From DAOTYH01 sp034435015 (lineage in GTDB: Bacteria > Chloroflexota > Anaerolineae > Aggregatilineales > UBA3940), in NCBI GenBank assembly GCA_034435015.1, contig DAOTYH010000029.1, forward strand, positions 1-35,842: DNA of 35,842 nucleotides, written 5' to 3'. Positions 17,415 to 23,636 of the stretch are shown here, one piece after another (position 1 is the stretch's first letter; each line of letters starts with the position of its first letter). The notes beneath the pieces were generated by a model that ran no database searches, had not been told where the DNA came from, and saw nothing but the letters and a program-made list of their open reading frames with translations. A program made the translations under genes and the position numbers.

Positions 17415-17900
17415 TTACTTGGCCCAGTCCGAAATCTTCATCTTCATGACTTTCTCGTGCAGTGTCAGGATGCCGTCTAACAGTTGCTCTGGGCGCGGGG
17501 GACAGCCTGCCACATACACATCTACCGGTATAATCTCGTCCACGCCCTGAAGGATGGCATAGTTGTTGAAGATGCCGCCGCAACTGGCGCAGTCGCCCAT
17601 TGCGATCACCCATTTGGGGTCCGGCATCTGGTCGTAGAGGCGGCGGACGACGGGCGCCATCTTGCGGCTGACACGTCCAGCCACGATCATCAGATCGCTT
17701 TGACGCGGCGAAGCCCGCATCAGTTCCATGCCAAAACGCGACATGTCATAGTGCGAGGCCTGTGTGGCCATCATCTCGATAGCACAGCAGGCCAGCCCAA
17801 ACAGCATGGGCCACATGGCCCGTGTGCGGCCCCAGTTGATAGCCTCTTCCAGTTTGGTCATCACAACCCCGAAGGTGCCCGGCTTATTCTCTAGTCCCAT
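17415..17900 (-). CDS. nuoB: NADH-quinone oxidoreductase subunit B (N2 cluster)
   Basis: Carries the terminal [4Fe-4S] cluster N2 that reduces quinone. Cluster residues are visible as the tandem cysteines in LFGLACCAIEMMA, a cysteine in GDCASCGGIFNNY and the last one in VAGCPPRPEQLLDG. With the ATG at 17900, preceded by AAGGGAG with about 8 bases of spacing, it is 161 residues. A GTG at 17921 would add seven residues but would lie further inside nuoA. The start overlaps the end of nuoA by about 10 bases. The arginine-rich quinone-pocket segment appears as GRVSRKMAPVVRRLYDQMPDPKWVIA. Confidence 0.95.
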   Translation of the reverse strand: MGLENKPGTFGVVMTKLEEAINWGRTRAMWPMLFGLACCAIEMMATQASHYDMSRFGMELMRASPRQSDLMIVAGRVSRKMAPVVRRLYDQMPDPKWVIAMGDCASCGGIFNNYAILQGVDEIIPVDVYVAGCPPRPEQLLDGILTLHEKVMKMKISDWAK

Positions 17901-18250
17901 TCCAACGCTCCCTTTTTCCACTCATAAATCAAACCGAGCGTGAGCAGTACAACAAAAATCCCCGCCGCGATTAGGCCGTAGATGCCCAATTGCCGGATGA
18001 GAACCGCATAGGGTAACAGGAAGACAATTTCAACATCGAATAGGATAAACAGGACTGCCACTAGATAAAAACGCACCGGCAGACGGCGTCGTGCCGGTCC
18101 GATGGGAGTCATCCCGGACTCATAGGGGGCCAGCTTCTTAGGGGTGGGGCGTTTTGGCCCGAAGATGCGCGAGATGAAGACAACAATCACACTGAGAACT
18201 GTGGAGATCAACAGGAGGATACCAATAGGCAGGTAGTTTTCAAGCAACAC
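17891..18250 (-). CDS. nuoA: NADH-quinone oxidoreductase subunit A
   Basis: Small membrane subunit of complex I and first gene of the operon. I place the start at the GTG at 18250, which has AGGAG with 9 bases of spacing; this gives 119 residues, the family norm, beginning VLLENYLPIGILLLISTVL. The same frame stays open to 18454, but that extension is not NuoA-like and is Cys/Arg-rich. Family hallmarks are YESGMTPIGPARRRLPVRFYLVAVLFILFDVEIVFLLP, with the acidic residues FDVE in helix 2, plus a third helix. It ends overlapping nuoB. Confidence 0.9.
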   Translation of the reverse strand: MLLENYLPIGILLLISTVLSVIVVFISRIFGPKRPTPKKLAPYESGMTPIGPARRRLPVRFYLVAVLFILFDVEIVFLLPYAVLIRQLGIYGLIAAGIFVVLLTLGLIYEWKKGALEWD

Positions 18251-18466
18251 GAGAGGCTTCTCCTGAGTAGTGATGTTCAGCCGTCCGCATTCAGTTTCCT
18301 GGTTGTACAGGTTATCGGCGTAAGGCGCGCACGCTGATCGCTGACAGGCTGAGCACTGGACGTTGCGAGAACTCTTCCGAAGTGTGATAGAACACCACTT
18401 CAGGACGTTTATTGGGTTGTTTAGCCCATGTGGTGATAGATGCCTATGTGGCAAATATCACAAATC
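18251..18466 (-). other. Leader of the nuo operon (about 210 bases)
   Basis: Stretch between the predicted nuo transcription start (about 18460) and the nuoA start codon. It contains a hairpin at 18379-18401 (GAAGTG pairing with CACTTC) and a spaced dyad at 18432-18462 (GGTGATA and TATCACA on the plus strand) just after the start site. The frame of nuoA is open through it from a TTG at 18454, but nothing in that translation resembles a known domain, so I treat it as untranslated. Confidence 0.5.
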
Positions 18467-18495
18467 ATACTACCATAAACTCGTGTATTTTTCAA
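18467..18495 (-). promoter_or_regulatory. Promoter of the nuo operon
   Basis: On the minus strand, -35 TTGAAA (18490-18495), a 17-base spacer and -10 TAGTAT (18467-18472), with the extended -10 motif TGG directly in front. It is the best sigma-70-type match between nuoA and the divergent transcript and would start transcription near 18460. Confidence 0.7.
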
Positions 18496-18628
18496 ACGCT
18501 CATTAACTTTTTTGCGTCTGAGGATGTACACATGGGACTGCTCCATTGTCCAAACAAACGGGCAGATTGTCAAGAATCTGAGCGCCTGACTTCGCGATGT
18601 TGTTCGCTTAAGGGGCCGCAACAAACGC

Positions 18629-18656
18629 GGGGCAGAGAGAGGCTCTGGCCTGCCCC
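18629..18656. repeat. GC-rich inverted repeat between the divergent promoters
   Basis: GGGGCA (18629-18634) and TGCCCC (18651-18656) form the outer stem, with AGAG/CTCT inside. It ends one base before the -35 of the plus-strand promoter at 18657. It has the look of a hairpin terminator tail on the plus strand (TTGCTTT follows) but no plus-strand gene lies upstream, so its role is open: insulator between divergent promoters or protein-binding site. Confidence 0.5.
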
Positions 18657-18686
18657 TTGCTTTGGGGCCGTCTTCCTTGATATAAT
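18657..18686 (+). promoter_or_regulatory. Extended -10 promoter, plus strand
   Basis: TTGCTT (18657-18662), an 18-base spacer and a perfect TATAAT (18681-18686) preceded by TG-A, the extended -10 element. Predicted start is near 18693. It drives the structured transcript and small ORF that follow and is divergent from the nuo promoter. Confidence 0.68.
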
Positions 18687-18692
18687 CAGGCC

Positions 18693-18925
18693 ATGTACTC
18701 CTGTGTGGAGAGTGTGAATAACGGACTAAGAGCCGTAAAAAACGATGGACGATTATCCTAGTTGTTCTAACACGTGGGCATACCGATCAAAAGTATGCCG
18801 TCACCCCTGCCTGAAGGCAGGGCTATCCCCCGCTTAAGGCCTCTCCAGTAGGCTGACGTTCCGGGGGTGATGCTCCTGCCGTCTCAGGCAGAGGGCATCA
18901 CCATGTGGAGTTAGGAGCGTTAGCC
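18693..18925 (+). ncRNA. Candidate structured RNA leader, unknown class
   Basis: A 230-base segment between a strong promoter and a 70-codon ORF. It holds successive hairpins: H1 18777-18799 (GGCATAC/GTATGCC), H2 18805-18822 (CCCTGCC, loop TGAA, GGCAGGG), H4 18827-18867 (CCCCCG/CGGGGG with inner GCCT/AGGC) and H3 18866-18902 (GGTGATGC/GCATCACC with inner CTGCC/GGCAG). H3 and H4 share two bases, so they compete at their junction. H3 ends directly before the ribosome binding site TTAGGAG of the ORF. I compared it by eye with riboswitch consensus patterns (TPP, cobalamin, SAM, fluoride, glycine) and found no match. A remnant of an IS200/IS605-type element, whose ends are palindromic, is an alternative. 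Confidence 0.45.
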
Positions 18926-19138
18926 ATGACTACTCAAAACATCACCTTGTTTGTCATCTTTCAGCAGGTGCAGTCTCTGCTAGACCGTCGTTTCTCGAAC
19001 TCGCAGTCTGCCTCGGCGGATGAGCAGGTGAAAGATACCTCCGCTTCTTCCTTGCCGGTGTATGGGAGGGAATGGCATAACGCTGTAGACCCATGGCTTG
19101 AAGTAGCCCGCTACCAGCGGCATGGGCGTCTGCCCTGA
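18926..19138 (+). CDS. Small protein of unknown function (70 residues)
   Basis: Not recognised. The ATG at 18926 has TTAGGAG with 9 bases of spacing; a GTG at 18905 in frame is weaker. The product begins MTTQNITLFVIFQQVQSLLDRRF, is polar after that (SNSQSASADEQVKDTSASS) and ends in a Trp-containing basic tail (WLEVARYQRHGRLP). There is no transmembrane helix, signal peptide or cysteine. The last 50 bases can also fold into a hairpin (AGACCCATG with CATGGG-CG-TCT, about 19087-19131), so this may be part of a non-coding RNA rather than a gene. It runs toward the terminator of the minus-strand RRM gene. Confidence 0.35.
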   Translation: MTTQNITLFVIFQQVQSLLDRRFSNSQSASADEQVKDTSASSLPVYGREWHNAVDPWLEVARYQRHGRLP

Positions 19139-19163
19139 TGAGCGGCTGTTCAACCTGCATAAC

Positions 19164-19216
19164 CCAAAGAAAGAAATGAGAGAGCCTCCTCTCAACCATA
19201 ACGAGGAGGCCCTCTC
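19164..19216 (-). terminator. Intrinsic terminator of the RRM gene
   Basis: On the minus strand a stem built from CTCTC-(CC)-GAGGAGG complementarity (CCTCCTC at 19185-19191 with GAGGAGG at 19203-19209, GAGAG at 19180-19184 with CTCTC at 19212-19216, two-base bulge) is followed by the pyrimidine-rich tail TTTCTTTCTTT. It lies about 25 bases after the RRM stop codon. Confidence 0.75.
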
Positions 19217-19239
19217 CCGTCTGCGAGACAAGGAACGGT

Positions 19240-19584
19240 CTACCAGCTATCGCGATCCCGATCAAACCGGTCGCCGCGGTCAAAGCGGTCACGCCCGCCG
19301 CGATCCCCGCGCGGACGGTCTCCGCGCGGACGATCCTCGCGGGGGCGGGCTAGATCAACTTTGATGGTACGGCCGCCCATCTGAGTGCCATTCATTTTGG
19401 CCATAGCCTCTTTGGCTTCTTCTTCGGTGTTCATTTCAACGAAGCCGAAGCCCTTCGAACGGCCCGTGTCGCGCTCGATAACAATAGAGGCGCTTAAGAC
19501 CTGCCCATAAGGCTCAAAAGCATGCCGTAGTTCATCATCAGTGGTGCGGTAGGACAGATTGCCTACGTACAGCTTACTCCCCAT
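19240..19584 (-). CDS. RRM-domain RNA-binding protein (glycine/arginine/aspartate-rich tail)
   Basis: Small RNA-binding protein, 114 residues from the ATG at 19584; an in-frame TTG at 19590, with AAAGG closer to it, is an alternative. One RNA recognition motif fills residues 3-80, with RNP2 LYVGNL (5-10) and RNP1 KGFGFVEM (44-51) complete. The tail from about 82 is made of repeats of the kind RPRGD and RFDRGD. Proteins of this shape (single RRM plus RG/RD-rich tail) are known in cyanobacteria and other bacteria as cold- or stress-induced RNA-binding proteins. It is monocistronic, with its own terminator. Confidence 0.92.
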   Translation of the reverse strand: MGSKLYVGNLSYRTTDDELRHAFEPYGQVLSASIVIERDTGRSKGFGFVEMNTEEEAKEAMAKMNGTQMGGRTIKVDLARPREDRPRGDRPRGDRGGRDRFDRGDRFDRDRDSW

Positions 19585-19902
19585 TGCCAAGAAGCCTTTC
19601 TTGCTATGCAGTAACTAGGTTGCTCGTTGGGCGGACGAGCGCCGCCAGGTGACACTTTCTCTACGGGCCTATGGCCCTCTCACTCATGGTTCATCATGCC
19701 GCCGTGTTAAGGGGGTCACCTTCTCCGGCACACTGCGGCGTCTCGTTCACAAGGCTTCTTGGTCCGCTCTTCTCTCTCCCTCGTATCTCCAATGCATATG
19801 CTTATCATGATACATGCTTTTTTATAAAACACCAGTAGGAAAAAGAAAGTTTTCCGACCCGGCAAGGGAGGATGCCTTTGTATTTCGTAGGTCAAGAATA
19901 GA
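19585..19902. other. Divergent intergenic region between the RRM gene and bactofilin
   Basis: No gene seen. Towards the RRM side there is a hairpin at 19622-19640 (GCTCGT/ACGAGC) in what would be its leader. An AT-rich patch at about 19795-19845 contains TATAAA and TATCAT on the minus strand and is the likely RRM promoter zone, but no -35 is convincing. The long leader would fit post-transcriptional (for example cold-responsive) control, which is inference. Confidence 0.4.
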
Positions 19903-19931
19903 TTGACACCGGGTTTACAGCTTGGTATAGT
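19903..19931 (+). promoter_or_regulatory. Promoter of the bactofilin gene
   Basis: Perfect TTGACA (19903-19908), 17-base spacer and TATAGT (19926-19931). Transcription would start near 19938, leaving a 36-base leader that contains the AGGAGGA ribosome binding site. Confidence 0.85.
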
Positions 19932-19973
19932 GAGAAGAACTCCGCACGATACACTGCTTCAGGAGGAACTCCC

Positions 19974-20501
19974 GTGCTACGTGAATGGTTTGGCTTCACA
20001 AAACGTACACGCCCAGAGAATCCGGCGGCTGGCCCGGCAGTCTCACCTACGGAGACTATCTTAGGGGTCGGCTCTACCTTTGAAGGGACGCTCAAGTGCG
20101 AGGGGAATGTTCGCCTTGATGGGTATTTTAAGGGCAATGTCTCGGCACGCGGCAAAGTGACTCTGGGGGAGCGGGGCAAACTAGAGGGAGATTTACTCTG
20201 TGAGAGCGCGGCTGTTGCCGGCGTGCTTCGGGGCGACATCACAGCCCGCAAGGTGAGTATTCTGCGCACTGGACGGATATGGGGAAACTTGCGGATCGAG
20301 ACGCTGGTGACGGAAGAAGGCGGCTTCATTCAGGGGCTGATCACCATGCAGGAGGCGGTCAAACTCGCCGAGTTGTTCCCGCCTGTCGAAGCGGCTGAGA
20401 GCACCGCCTCTGTTGAAAGCGGCAAAAAAGCCGAAGCAGAAACTGCCGTCATGGAGAAGACATCAAAGCTGTCGCCTGGGGCTAAGGGCAAGGATGCTTA
20501 A
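19974..20501 (+). CDS. Bactofilin (polymer-forming cytoskeletal protein)
   Basis: Cytoplasmic filament-forming protein, 175 residues. The GTG start at 19974 has AGGAGGA with 8 bases of spacing. Residues about 28-130 form the bactofilin beta-helix, seen as rungs with regularly spaced Gly and hydrophobic residues: ILGVGSTFEGTLKCEGNVRLDGYFKGNVSARGKVTLGERGKLEGDLLCESAAVAGVLRGDI. Both ends are unstructured, the N-terminus basic and the C-terminus Ala/Glu/Lys-rich. There is no signal peptide or transmembrane segment. Bactofilins organise cell-shape and wall-enzyme positions in other bacteria; the specific role here is unknown. It is followed after about 140 bases by the TPP riboswitch operon and is probably a separate unit. 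Confidence 0.9.
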   Translation: MLREWFGFTKRTRPENPAAGPAVSPTETILGVGSTFEGTLKCEGNVRLDGYFKGNVSARGKVTLGERGKLEGDLLCESAAVAGVLRGDITARKVSILRTGRIWGNLRIETLVTEEGGFIQGLITMQEAVKLAELFPPVEAAESTASVESGKKAEAETAVMEKTSKLSPGAKGKDA

Positions 20502-20553
20502 AAACTCGAATGCGGCAGGGCCTTGCCTTGGAGGCAGGCTGGATGGTCTTCTC

Positions 20554-20567
20554 GTCACATCTGTGAC
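20554..20567. repeat. Perfect short dyad GTCACATCTGTGAC
   Basis: A 14-base palindrome (GTCACA-TC-TGTGAC) in the spacer between bactofilin and the TPP riboswitch. There is no following T-run, so it is not a standard terminator. It could be an operator for a dimeric regulator upstream of the -10-like TATACT at 20607-20612. Confidence 0.35.
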
Positions 20568-20606
20568 ATCCGAATAAAGGATATGGCGGCGCGGTTAGGG
20601 GCGCGC

Positions 20607-20612
20607 TATACT
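20607..20612 (+). promoter_or_regulatory. Possible -10 element of the thiamine operon
   Basis: TATACT about 30 bases before the riboswitch; transcription would begin near 20619. No good -35 stands 16-18 bases upstream, so this is tentative. Confidence 0.3.
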
Positions 20613-20640
20613 CTGCATAGCTTAACAACCGAGTGATCAA

Positions 20641-20753
20641 CACAGGGGAGCCTGGGAGAGCCAGGCTGAGAGGATGCAAACGGCGCGGGTTTGCCGGAGC
20701 CACCGCATCGACCCTTGAACCTGATCCGGGTAATGCCGGCGGAGGGAGTGACA
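20641..20753 (+). promoter_or_regulatory. TPP (THI-box) riboswitch
   Basis: Binds thiamine pyrophosphate and lowers expression of the downstream genes. The conserved core is plain: the P2 arm AGCCTGG/CCAGGCT followed by CTGAGA (20666-20671), an extended P3 arm closed by GATGC/GCATC with an internal hairpin GCAAAC/GTTTGC, then ACCCTTGAACCTGATCCGGG and TAATGCCGGCGGAGGGAG, the pyrophosphate-binding half. The downstream gene makes TPP, matching the ligand. Confidence 0.95.
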
Positions 20754-20769
20754 TATCGCGTGAGACTTC

Positions 20770-20804
20770 AAGCCGCTTCCCTCAGCCGGGGGGAGTGGCT
20801 TTTC
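20770..20804 (+). promoter_or_regulatory. Expression-platform hairpin of the TPP riboswitch
   Basis: A 12-bp stem, AAGCCGCTTCCC (20770-20781) pairing with GGG(GGG)AGTGGCTT (to 20801) with two wobbles, followed by TTTTC. It swallows the only purine-rich ribosome-binding stretch (GGGGGGAG, 20788-20795) before the start codon at 20810. It could stop transcription (short U-run) or hide the ribosome binding site; the sequence does not decide. Confidence 0.6.
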
Positions 20805-20809
20805 GATTC

Positions 20810-21466
20810 ATGGCGCATCGAGCGATTGTTCTGGCAAATGGAGAGCTTGGGGGAATAGAGACCCTGCGGGCGCGGCTGAAGGGATGGGGAAAGGCGTTGA
20901 TCGTCGCGGCAGACGGCGGTAGCCGCCATGCGGCTGATCTGGGTTTGCCCGTTCATGTAGTGATTGGCGATTTTGACTCACTGGATGGAACAAGCCGGGC
21001 CGCATTGTCCGCCGGGGGGGCGCACTTTGAAGTGGCCCCGGCCCATAAGGACGAGACTGATCTGGAACTGGCATTGTTGTATGCCGTCCAGCAGGGCATG
21101 GACGAGATCGCAGTGCTCGGTGCGCTGGGAGGGCGTCTGGATATGGCGCTGGCCAACGTTCTGTTGCTGGCACATCCCCGCCTTGCCGGCGCTCATATTG
21201 AGCTGTGGTCAGACAGCCAGACGGCCTGGCTGATCCGTCCGCCGGGGGGTGAAGTAAGGGGCCAGCCGGGTGACACCCTCTCTCTGATCCCATTGGGCGG
21301 TGAGGCGGGAGGCATCACGACGCAAGGGCTTGAATATCCGCTGAAGGATGGGACACTCGTCTTTGGGCCGGCTCGCGGCGTGAGCAACGTTCTGACCGGC
21401 GGGCTGGCTCATGTGGAGTTGAAGCAGGGGTTGCTCTTGGCTGTTCATACGCCGGGGCGGGCCTAG
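20810..21466 (+). CDS. thiN: Thiamine pyrophosphokinase
   Basis: Transfers pyrophosphate from ATP to thiamine to make TPP. From the ATG at 20810 it is 218 residues, the family size; the frame is open further upstream through the riboswitch but that part is not coding. Catalytic motifs are present: ADGG (residues 34-37), GDFDS (53-57), KDETD (80-84) and GALGGRLDMALAN (104-116), which are the metal/ATP-binding acidic residues and the conserved Gly-rich turn. The C-terminal part (GDTLSLIPLGG, TQGLEYPL) is the thiamine-binding beta domain. It is the first gene after the TPP riboswitch and heads the precursor-uptake operon. The ribosome-binding stretch is unusually far (14 bases) from the ATG and lies in a hairpin. 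Confidence 0.92.
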   Translation: MAHRAIVLANGELGGIETLRARLKGWGKALIVAADGGSRHAADLGLPVHVVIGDFDSLDGTSRAALSAGGAHFEVAPAHKDETDLELALLYAVQQGMDEIAVLGALGGRLDMALANVLLLAHPRLAGAHIELWSDSQTAWLIRPPGGEVRGQPGDTLSLIPLGGEAGGITTQGLEYPLKDGTLVFGPARGVSNVLTGGLAHVELKQGLLLAVHTPGRA

Positions 21467-21490
21467 CCGTTTTCTCTTAAGGAGGCAAAG

Positions 21491-21790
21491 GTGGACGTAA
21501 ACCGGACGGTCAACGTGGCTGTACAGGTCCTGCCGCTGGCAGAGGATGTGTACTCCATCGTGGATCGGGCAATCGAAGTCATCGCCGCCAGCGGCGTGAA
21601 ATATGAGGTGGGGCCGATGGAGACTGTCATGGAAGGGCCATTAGACAAGCTGTTAGAGGTCGCCAAAGCGGCTCATCTCGCCTGCTTTGAGGCCGGTGCT
21701 GAGAAGGTGGTCACTCTGATCAAGATCGGCGATGCGGTCGGCGGGACCAGCATTGAGGAGAAAGTCGCCAAGTATCGGAAGGACGCATGA
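21491..21790 (+). CDS. DUF77/YkoF-like thiamine-binding protein
   Basis: Small cytoplasmic protein of 99 residues matching the MTH1187/YkoF fold: VNVAVQVLPLAEDVYSIVDRAIEVI, then a conserved central stretch YEVGPMETVMEG and C-terminal EAGAEKVVTLIKIGD. Relatives bind thiamine or its pyrimidine part, which fits the operon. The GTG start at 21491 follows an AAGGAGG ribosome binding site. Its stop codon overlaps the permease start (ATGA), so translation is coupled. It probably works with the transporter as a binding or buffering protein; that role is inference from context. Confidence 0.83.
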   Translation: MDVNRTVNVAVQVLPLAEDVYSIVDRAIEVIAASGVKYEVGPMETVMEGPLDKLLEVAKAAHLACFEAGAEKVVTLIKIGDAVGGTSIEEKVAKYRKDA

Positions 21791-22617
21791 GCGCTGTTAC
21801 TGCTTCTCGCAATAAGCCGCCCGGACCGCCGCGCTGGGTGCGGGAGGTTGTGCCGCCGGTTCTGCTGATCGGGTTTGTGCTGGCCGGCTGGCAGGTCATA
21901 GCGGAGCGGAGCGGCCTTTCGGCCTTCATCCTGCCCTCACCGGTCAGGGTGGTTCAGGCCGCTTGGCGGACTCGTGCACTGCTGGGCGAGGCTGTCGGCA
22001 CAACGATGATCGAAACTGTGCTGGGGATGGCTGTCGCGCTTGTGCTGGGGGTAACGCTGGCGGCACTGATGGACTTCTCTTCCTTCTTACGGCGGGCGCT
22101 CTACCCGATCATGGTTGCCTCGCAGACAGTGCAGGTGCTGGCCATTGCGCCGCTGTTGATCATCTGGTTTGGGTTTGGGCTGTTGCCCAAGGTCATTATC
22201 GTGGTGCTGGTGTGTTTCTTTCCGCTGGCCGTGAATACAGCGGACGGGCTGGCCTCTGCCGACCCTGATCTGATCGCGCTGTTGCGGGCAATGGGCGCAC
22301 GCCGAAGCGAAATCTGGCGGATGGTACGCCTTCCGTCGGCCTTGCCCTCTTTCTTCTCCGGCCTGCGCGTGGCTGTAACCTACAGTGTGGTTGGGGCGAC
22401 CATCGGCGAGTGGGTTGGCGGGTCAGCCGGGCTGGGCCTGTACATGCTGCGTTCCAAGAATGCACTGGCCACGGATCAAGTTTTTGTGGCCATTGTGATC
22501 ACCTCGATCTTAAGCATTGGGTTGTTCGTGCTGGTCTATCTGATCGAACGGGCTGTACTGCCATGGTATTACTCAACACAACGTGCCCAGCAATGGGAGG
22601 AGACAGGTATCTATTAG
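21787..22617 (+). CDS. thiX: ABC transporter permease for thiamine precursor (ThiX-like)
   Basis: Membrane subunit of a binding-protein-dependent importer, 276 residues with six transmembrane helices. The first helix reads VLLIGFVLAGWQVIAERSG and the coupling EAA-loop region is ALLRAMGARRSEIWRMVRLPSALPSF. The family is the SsuC/TauC/ThiX type. Assignment to hydroxymethylpyrimidine-type precursor uptake comes from the TPP riboswitch and the neighbouring kinase and binding protein, not from the permease itself. It starts with the 4-base ATGA overlap and ends about 20 bases before the lipoprotein gene. Confidence 0.88.
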   Translation: MSAVTASRNKPPGPPRWVREVVPPVLLIGFVLAGWQVIAERSGLSAFILPSPVRVVQAAWRTRALLGEAVGTTMIETVLGMAVALVLGVTLAALMDFSSFLRRALYPIMVASQTVQVLAIAPLLIIWFGFGLLPKVIIVVLVCFFPLAVNTADGLASADPDLIALLRAMGARRSEIWRMVRLPSALPSFFSGLRVAVTYSVVGATIGEWVGGSAGLGLYMLRSKNALATDQVFVAIVITSILSIGLFVLVYLIERAVLPWYYSTQRAQQWEETGIY

Positions 22618-22637
22618 TCCTAAGGAGGGAGGATCAC

Positions 22638-23636
22638 ATGAAAAGGTACTTTGTTGTGATAGCTCTGATCGGTTTGGTGCTGGCTCTGTCTGGCTGTGGG
22701 GGAGCGACCGCTACCCCACAGGCGACCCCGCCTGCCTTGACGCCGGTTACCCTGATGCTGGACTGGGTTCCTAACACCAACCATACCGGTATCTTTGTGG
22801 CCCAGCAGAAGGGCTACTTTGAGGAAGCCGGCCTTGAGGTGAACATCGTCCAGCCGGGTGAGGTATATGCCGAGCAGGCTGTTGCCAGCGGGGCGGCAGA
22901 TTTTGGCGTGAGCTTTCAGGAGCCGATCACATTGGCCCGCGCGGACGGCGTACCGCTTGTCTCAATCGCGGCCATCATCCAGCATAACACCTCCGGCTTT
23001 GCCTCACGGGCCGTGCTGGGGGTCAGCTCACCAAAGGGATGGGAAGGATTGCGCTATGGCTCATACGGCGGCTCTTTTGAGGAGCCGGTGATGCGTGGTC
23101 TGATGAGTTGTGACGGCGGCGATTATGATCAACTTCAGGTTGTGGACATCGGCTTCACTGATCCCCTTGCCCTGCTCAAAGAGGAACGGATCGATCTGGC
23201 ATGGATTTACTACGCATGGGAGGGTATTCAGGCTGAGCAAGAGGGCATTGACCTGAATATTGTCATGATGTCAGATTGGACGGACTGCATCCCCGACTAC
23301 TATACGCCGGTGTTGATCGCCAGCGAGCAGACCATCGCCGAGCGGCCAGAGGTGGTGCGGGCTTTCCTGCAGGCTGTTTCGCGCGGCTATATGTTTGCCA
23401 TCGAGAACCCGGACGAGGCGGCCAGCATCCTGTTGGAAGCTGTGCCTGAGCTGGATGAAGAGCTGGTGCGTGAAAGCCAGCGCTGGCTGTCGCCGCGCTA
23501 TCAGGCTGATGCACCGCGCTGGGGCGAACAGCGGCTGGAGGTGTGGGAGAGTTTTTCCAATTGGATGGCTCAGAATGGCATTATTGCCGAACCGATTGAC
23601 GCTCAGGCCGCCTTCACCAATGCGTTCTTGCCATGA
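22638..23636 (+). CDS. thiY: Thiamine-precursor-binding lipoprotein (ThiY/NMT1 family)
   Basis: Extracellular solute receptor of the importer, 332 residues from the ATG at 22638, which follows AGGAGGGAGGA. A lipoprotein signal peptide ends in LALSGCGG, with the lipid-modified cysteine about residue 18. The ThiY/NMT1 signature is clear at the mature N-terminus: LDWVPNTNHTGIFVAQQKGYFEEAGLEVNIVQPGE. Proteins with this motif bind formylaminopyrimidine or HMP-type precursors. The frame is open upstream to 22410, but that part lies inside the permease gene and is not coding. It overlaps the ATPase by 4 bases. Confidence 0.92.
   Translation: MKRYFVVIALIGLVLALSGCGGATATPQATPPALTPVTLMLDWVPNTNHTGIFVAQQKGYFEEAGLEVNIVQPGEVYAEQAVASGAADFGVSFQEPITLARADGVPLVSIAAIIQHNTSGFASRAVLGVSSPKGWEGLRYGSYGGSFEEPVMRGLMSCDGGDYDQLQVVDIGFTDPLALLKEERIDLAWIYYAWEGIQAEQEGIDLNIVMMSDWTDCIPDYYTPVLIASEQTIAERPEVVRAFLQAVSRGYMFAIENPDEAASILLEAVPELDEELVRESQRWLSPRYQADAPRWGEQRLEVWESFSNWMAQNGIIAEPIDAQAAFTNAFLP

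Noticed and set aside
15204..17480. Long open reading frames on the plus strand (about 320 and 294 codons).
   Set aside because: They lie exactly opposite nuoC, nuoD and the LapA-like gene, have no domain pattern or ribosome binding site, and reflect the codon bias of the real genes.
18251..18454. Amino-terminal extension of NuoA from the TTG at 18454.
   Set aside because: The extension is Cys/Arg-rich and unlike NuoA. A GTG at 18250 with a proper ribosome binding site gives the normal 119 residues.
19134..19175. CTGATGAG followed later by GAAA, the core pattern of a hammerhead ribozyme.
   Set aside because: There is no plausible stem II between the two core motifs and no matching stem I or III.
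20554..20567. CRP-like site before the riboswitch.
   Set aside because: The half-sites are in the reverse order (TCACA then TGTGA) and too close for a CRP/FNR site.
22410..22637. Upstream extension of the ThiY reading frame.
   Set aside because: It lies within the permease gene in a different frame; a signal peptide and strong ribosome binding site begin at 22638.
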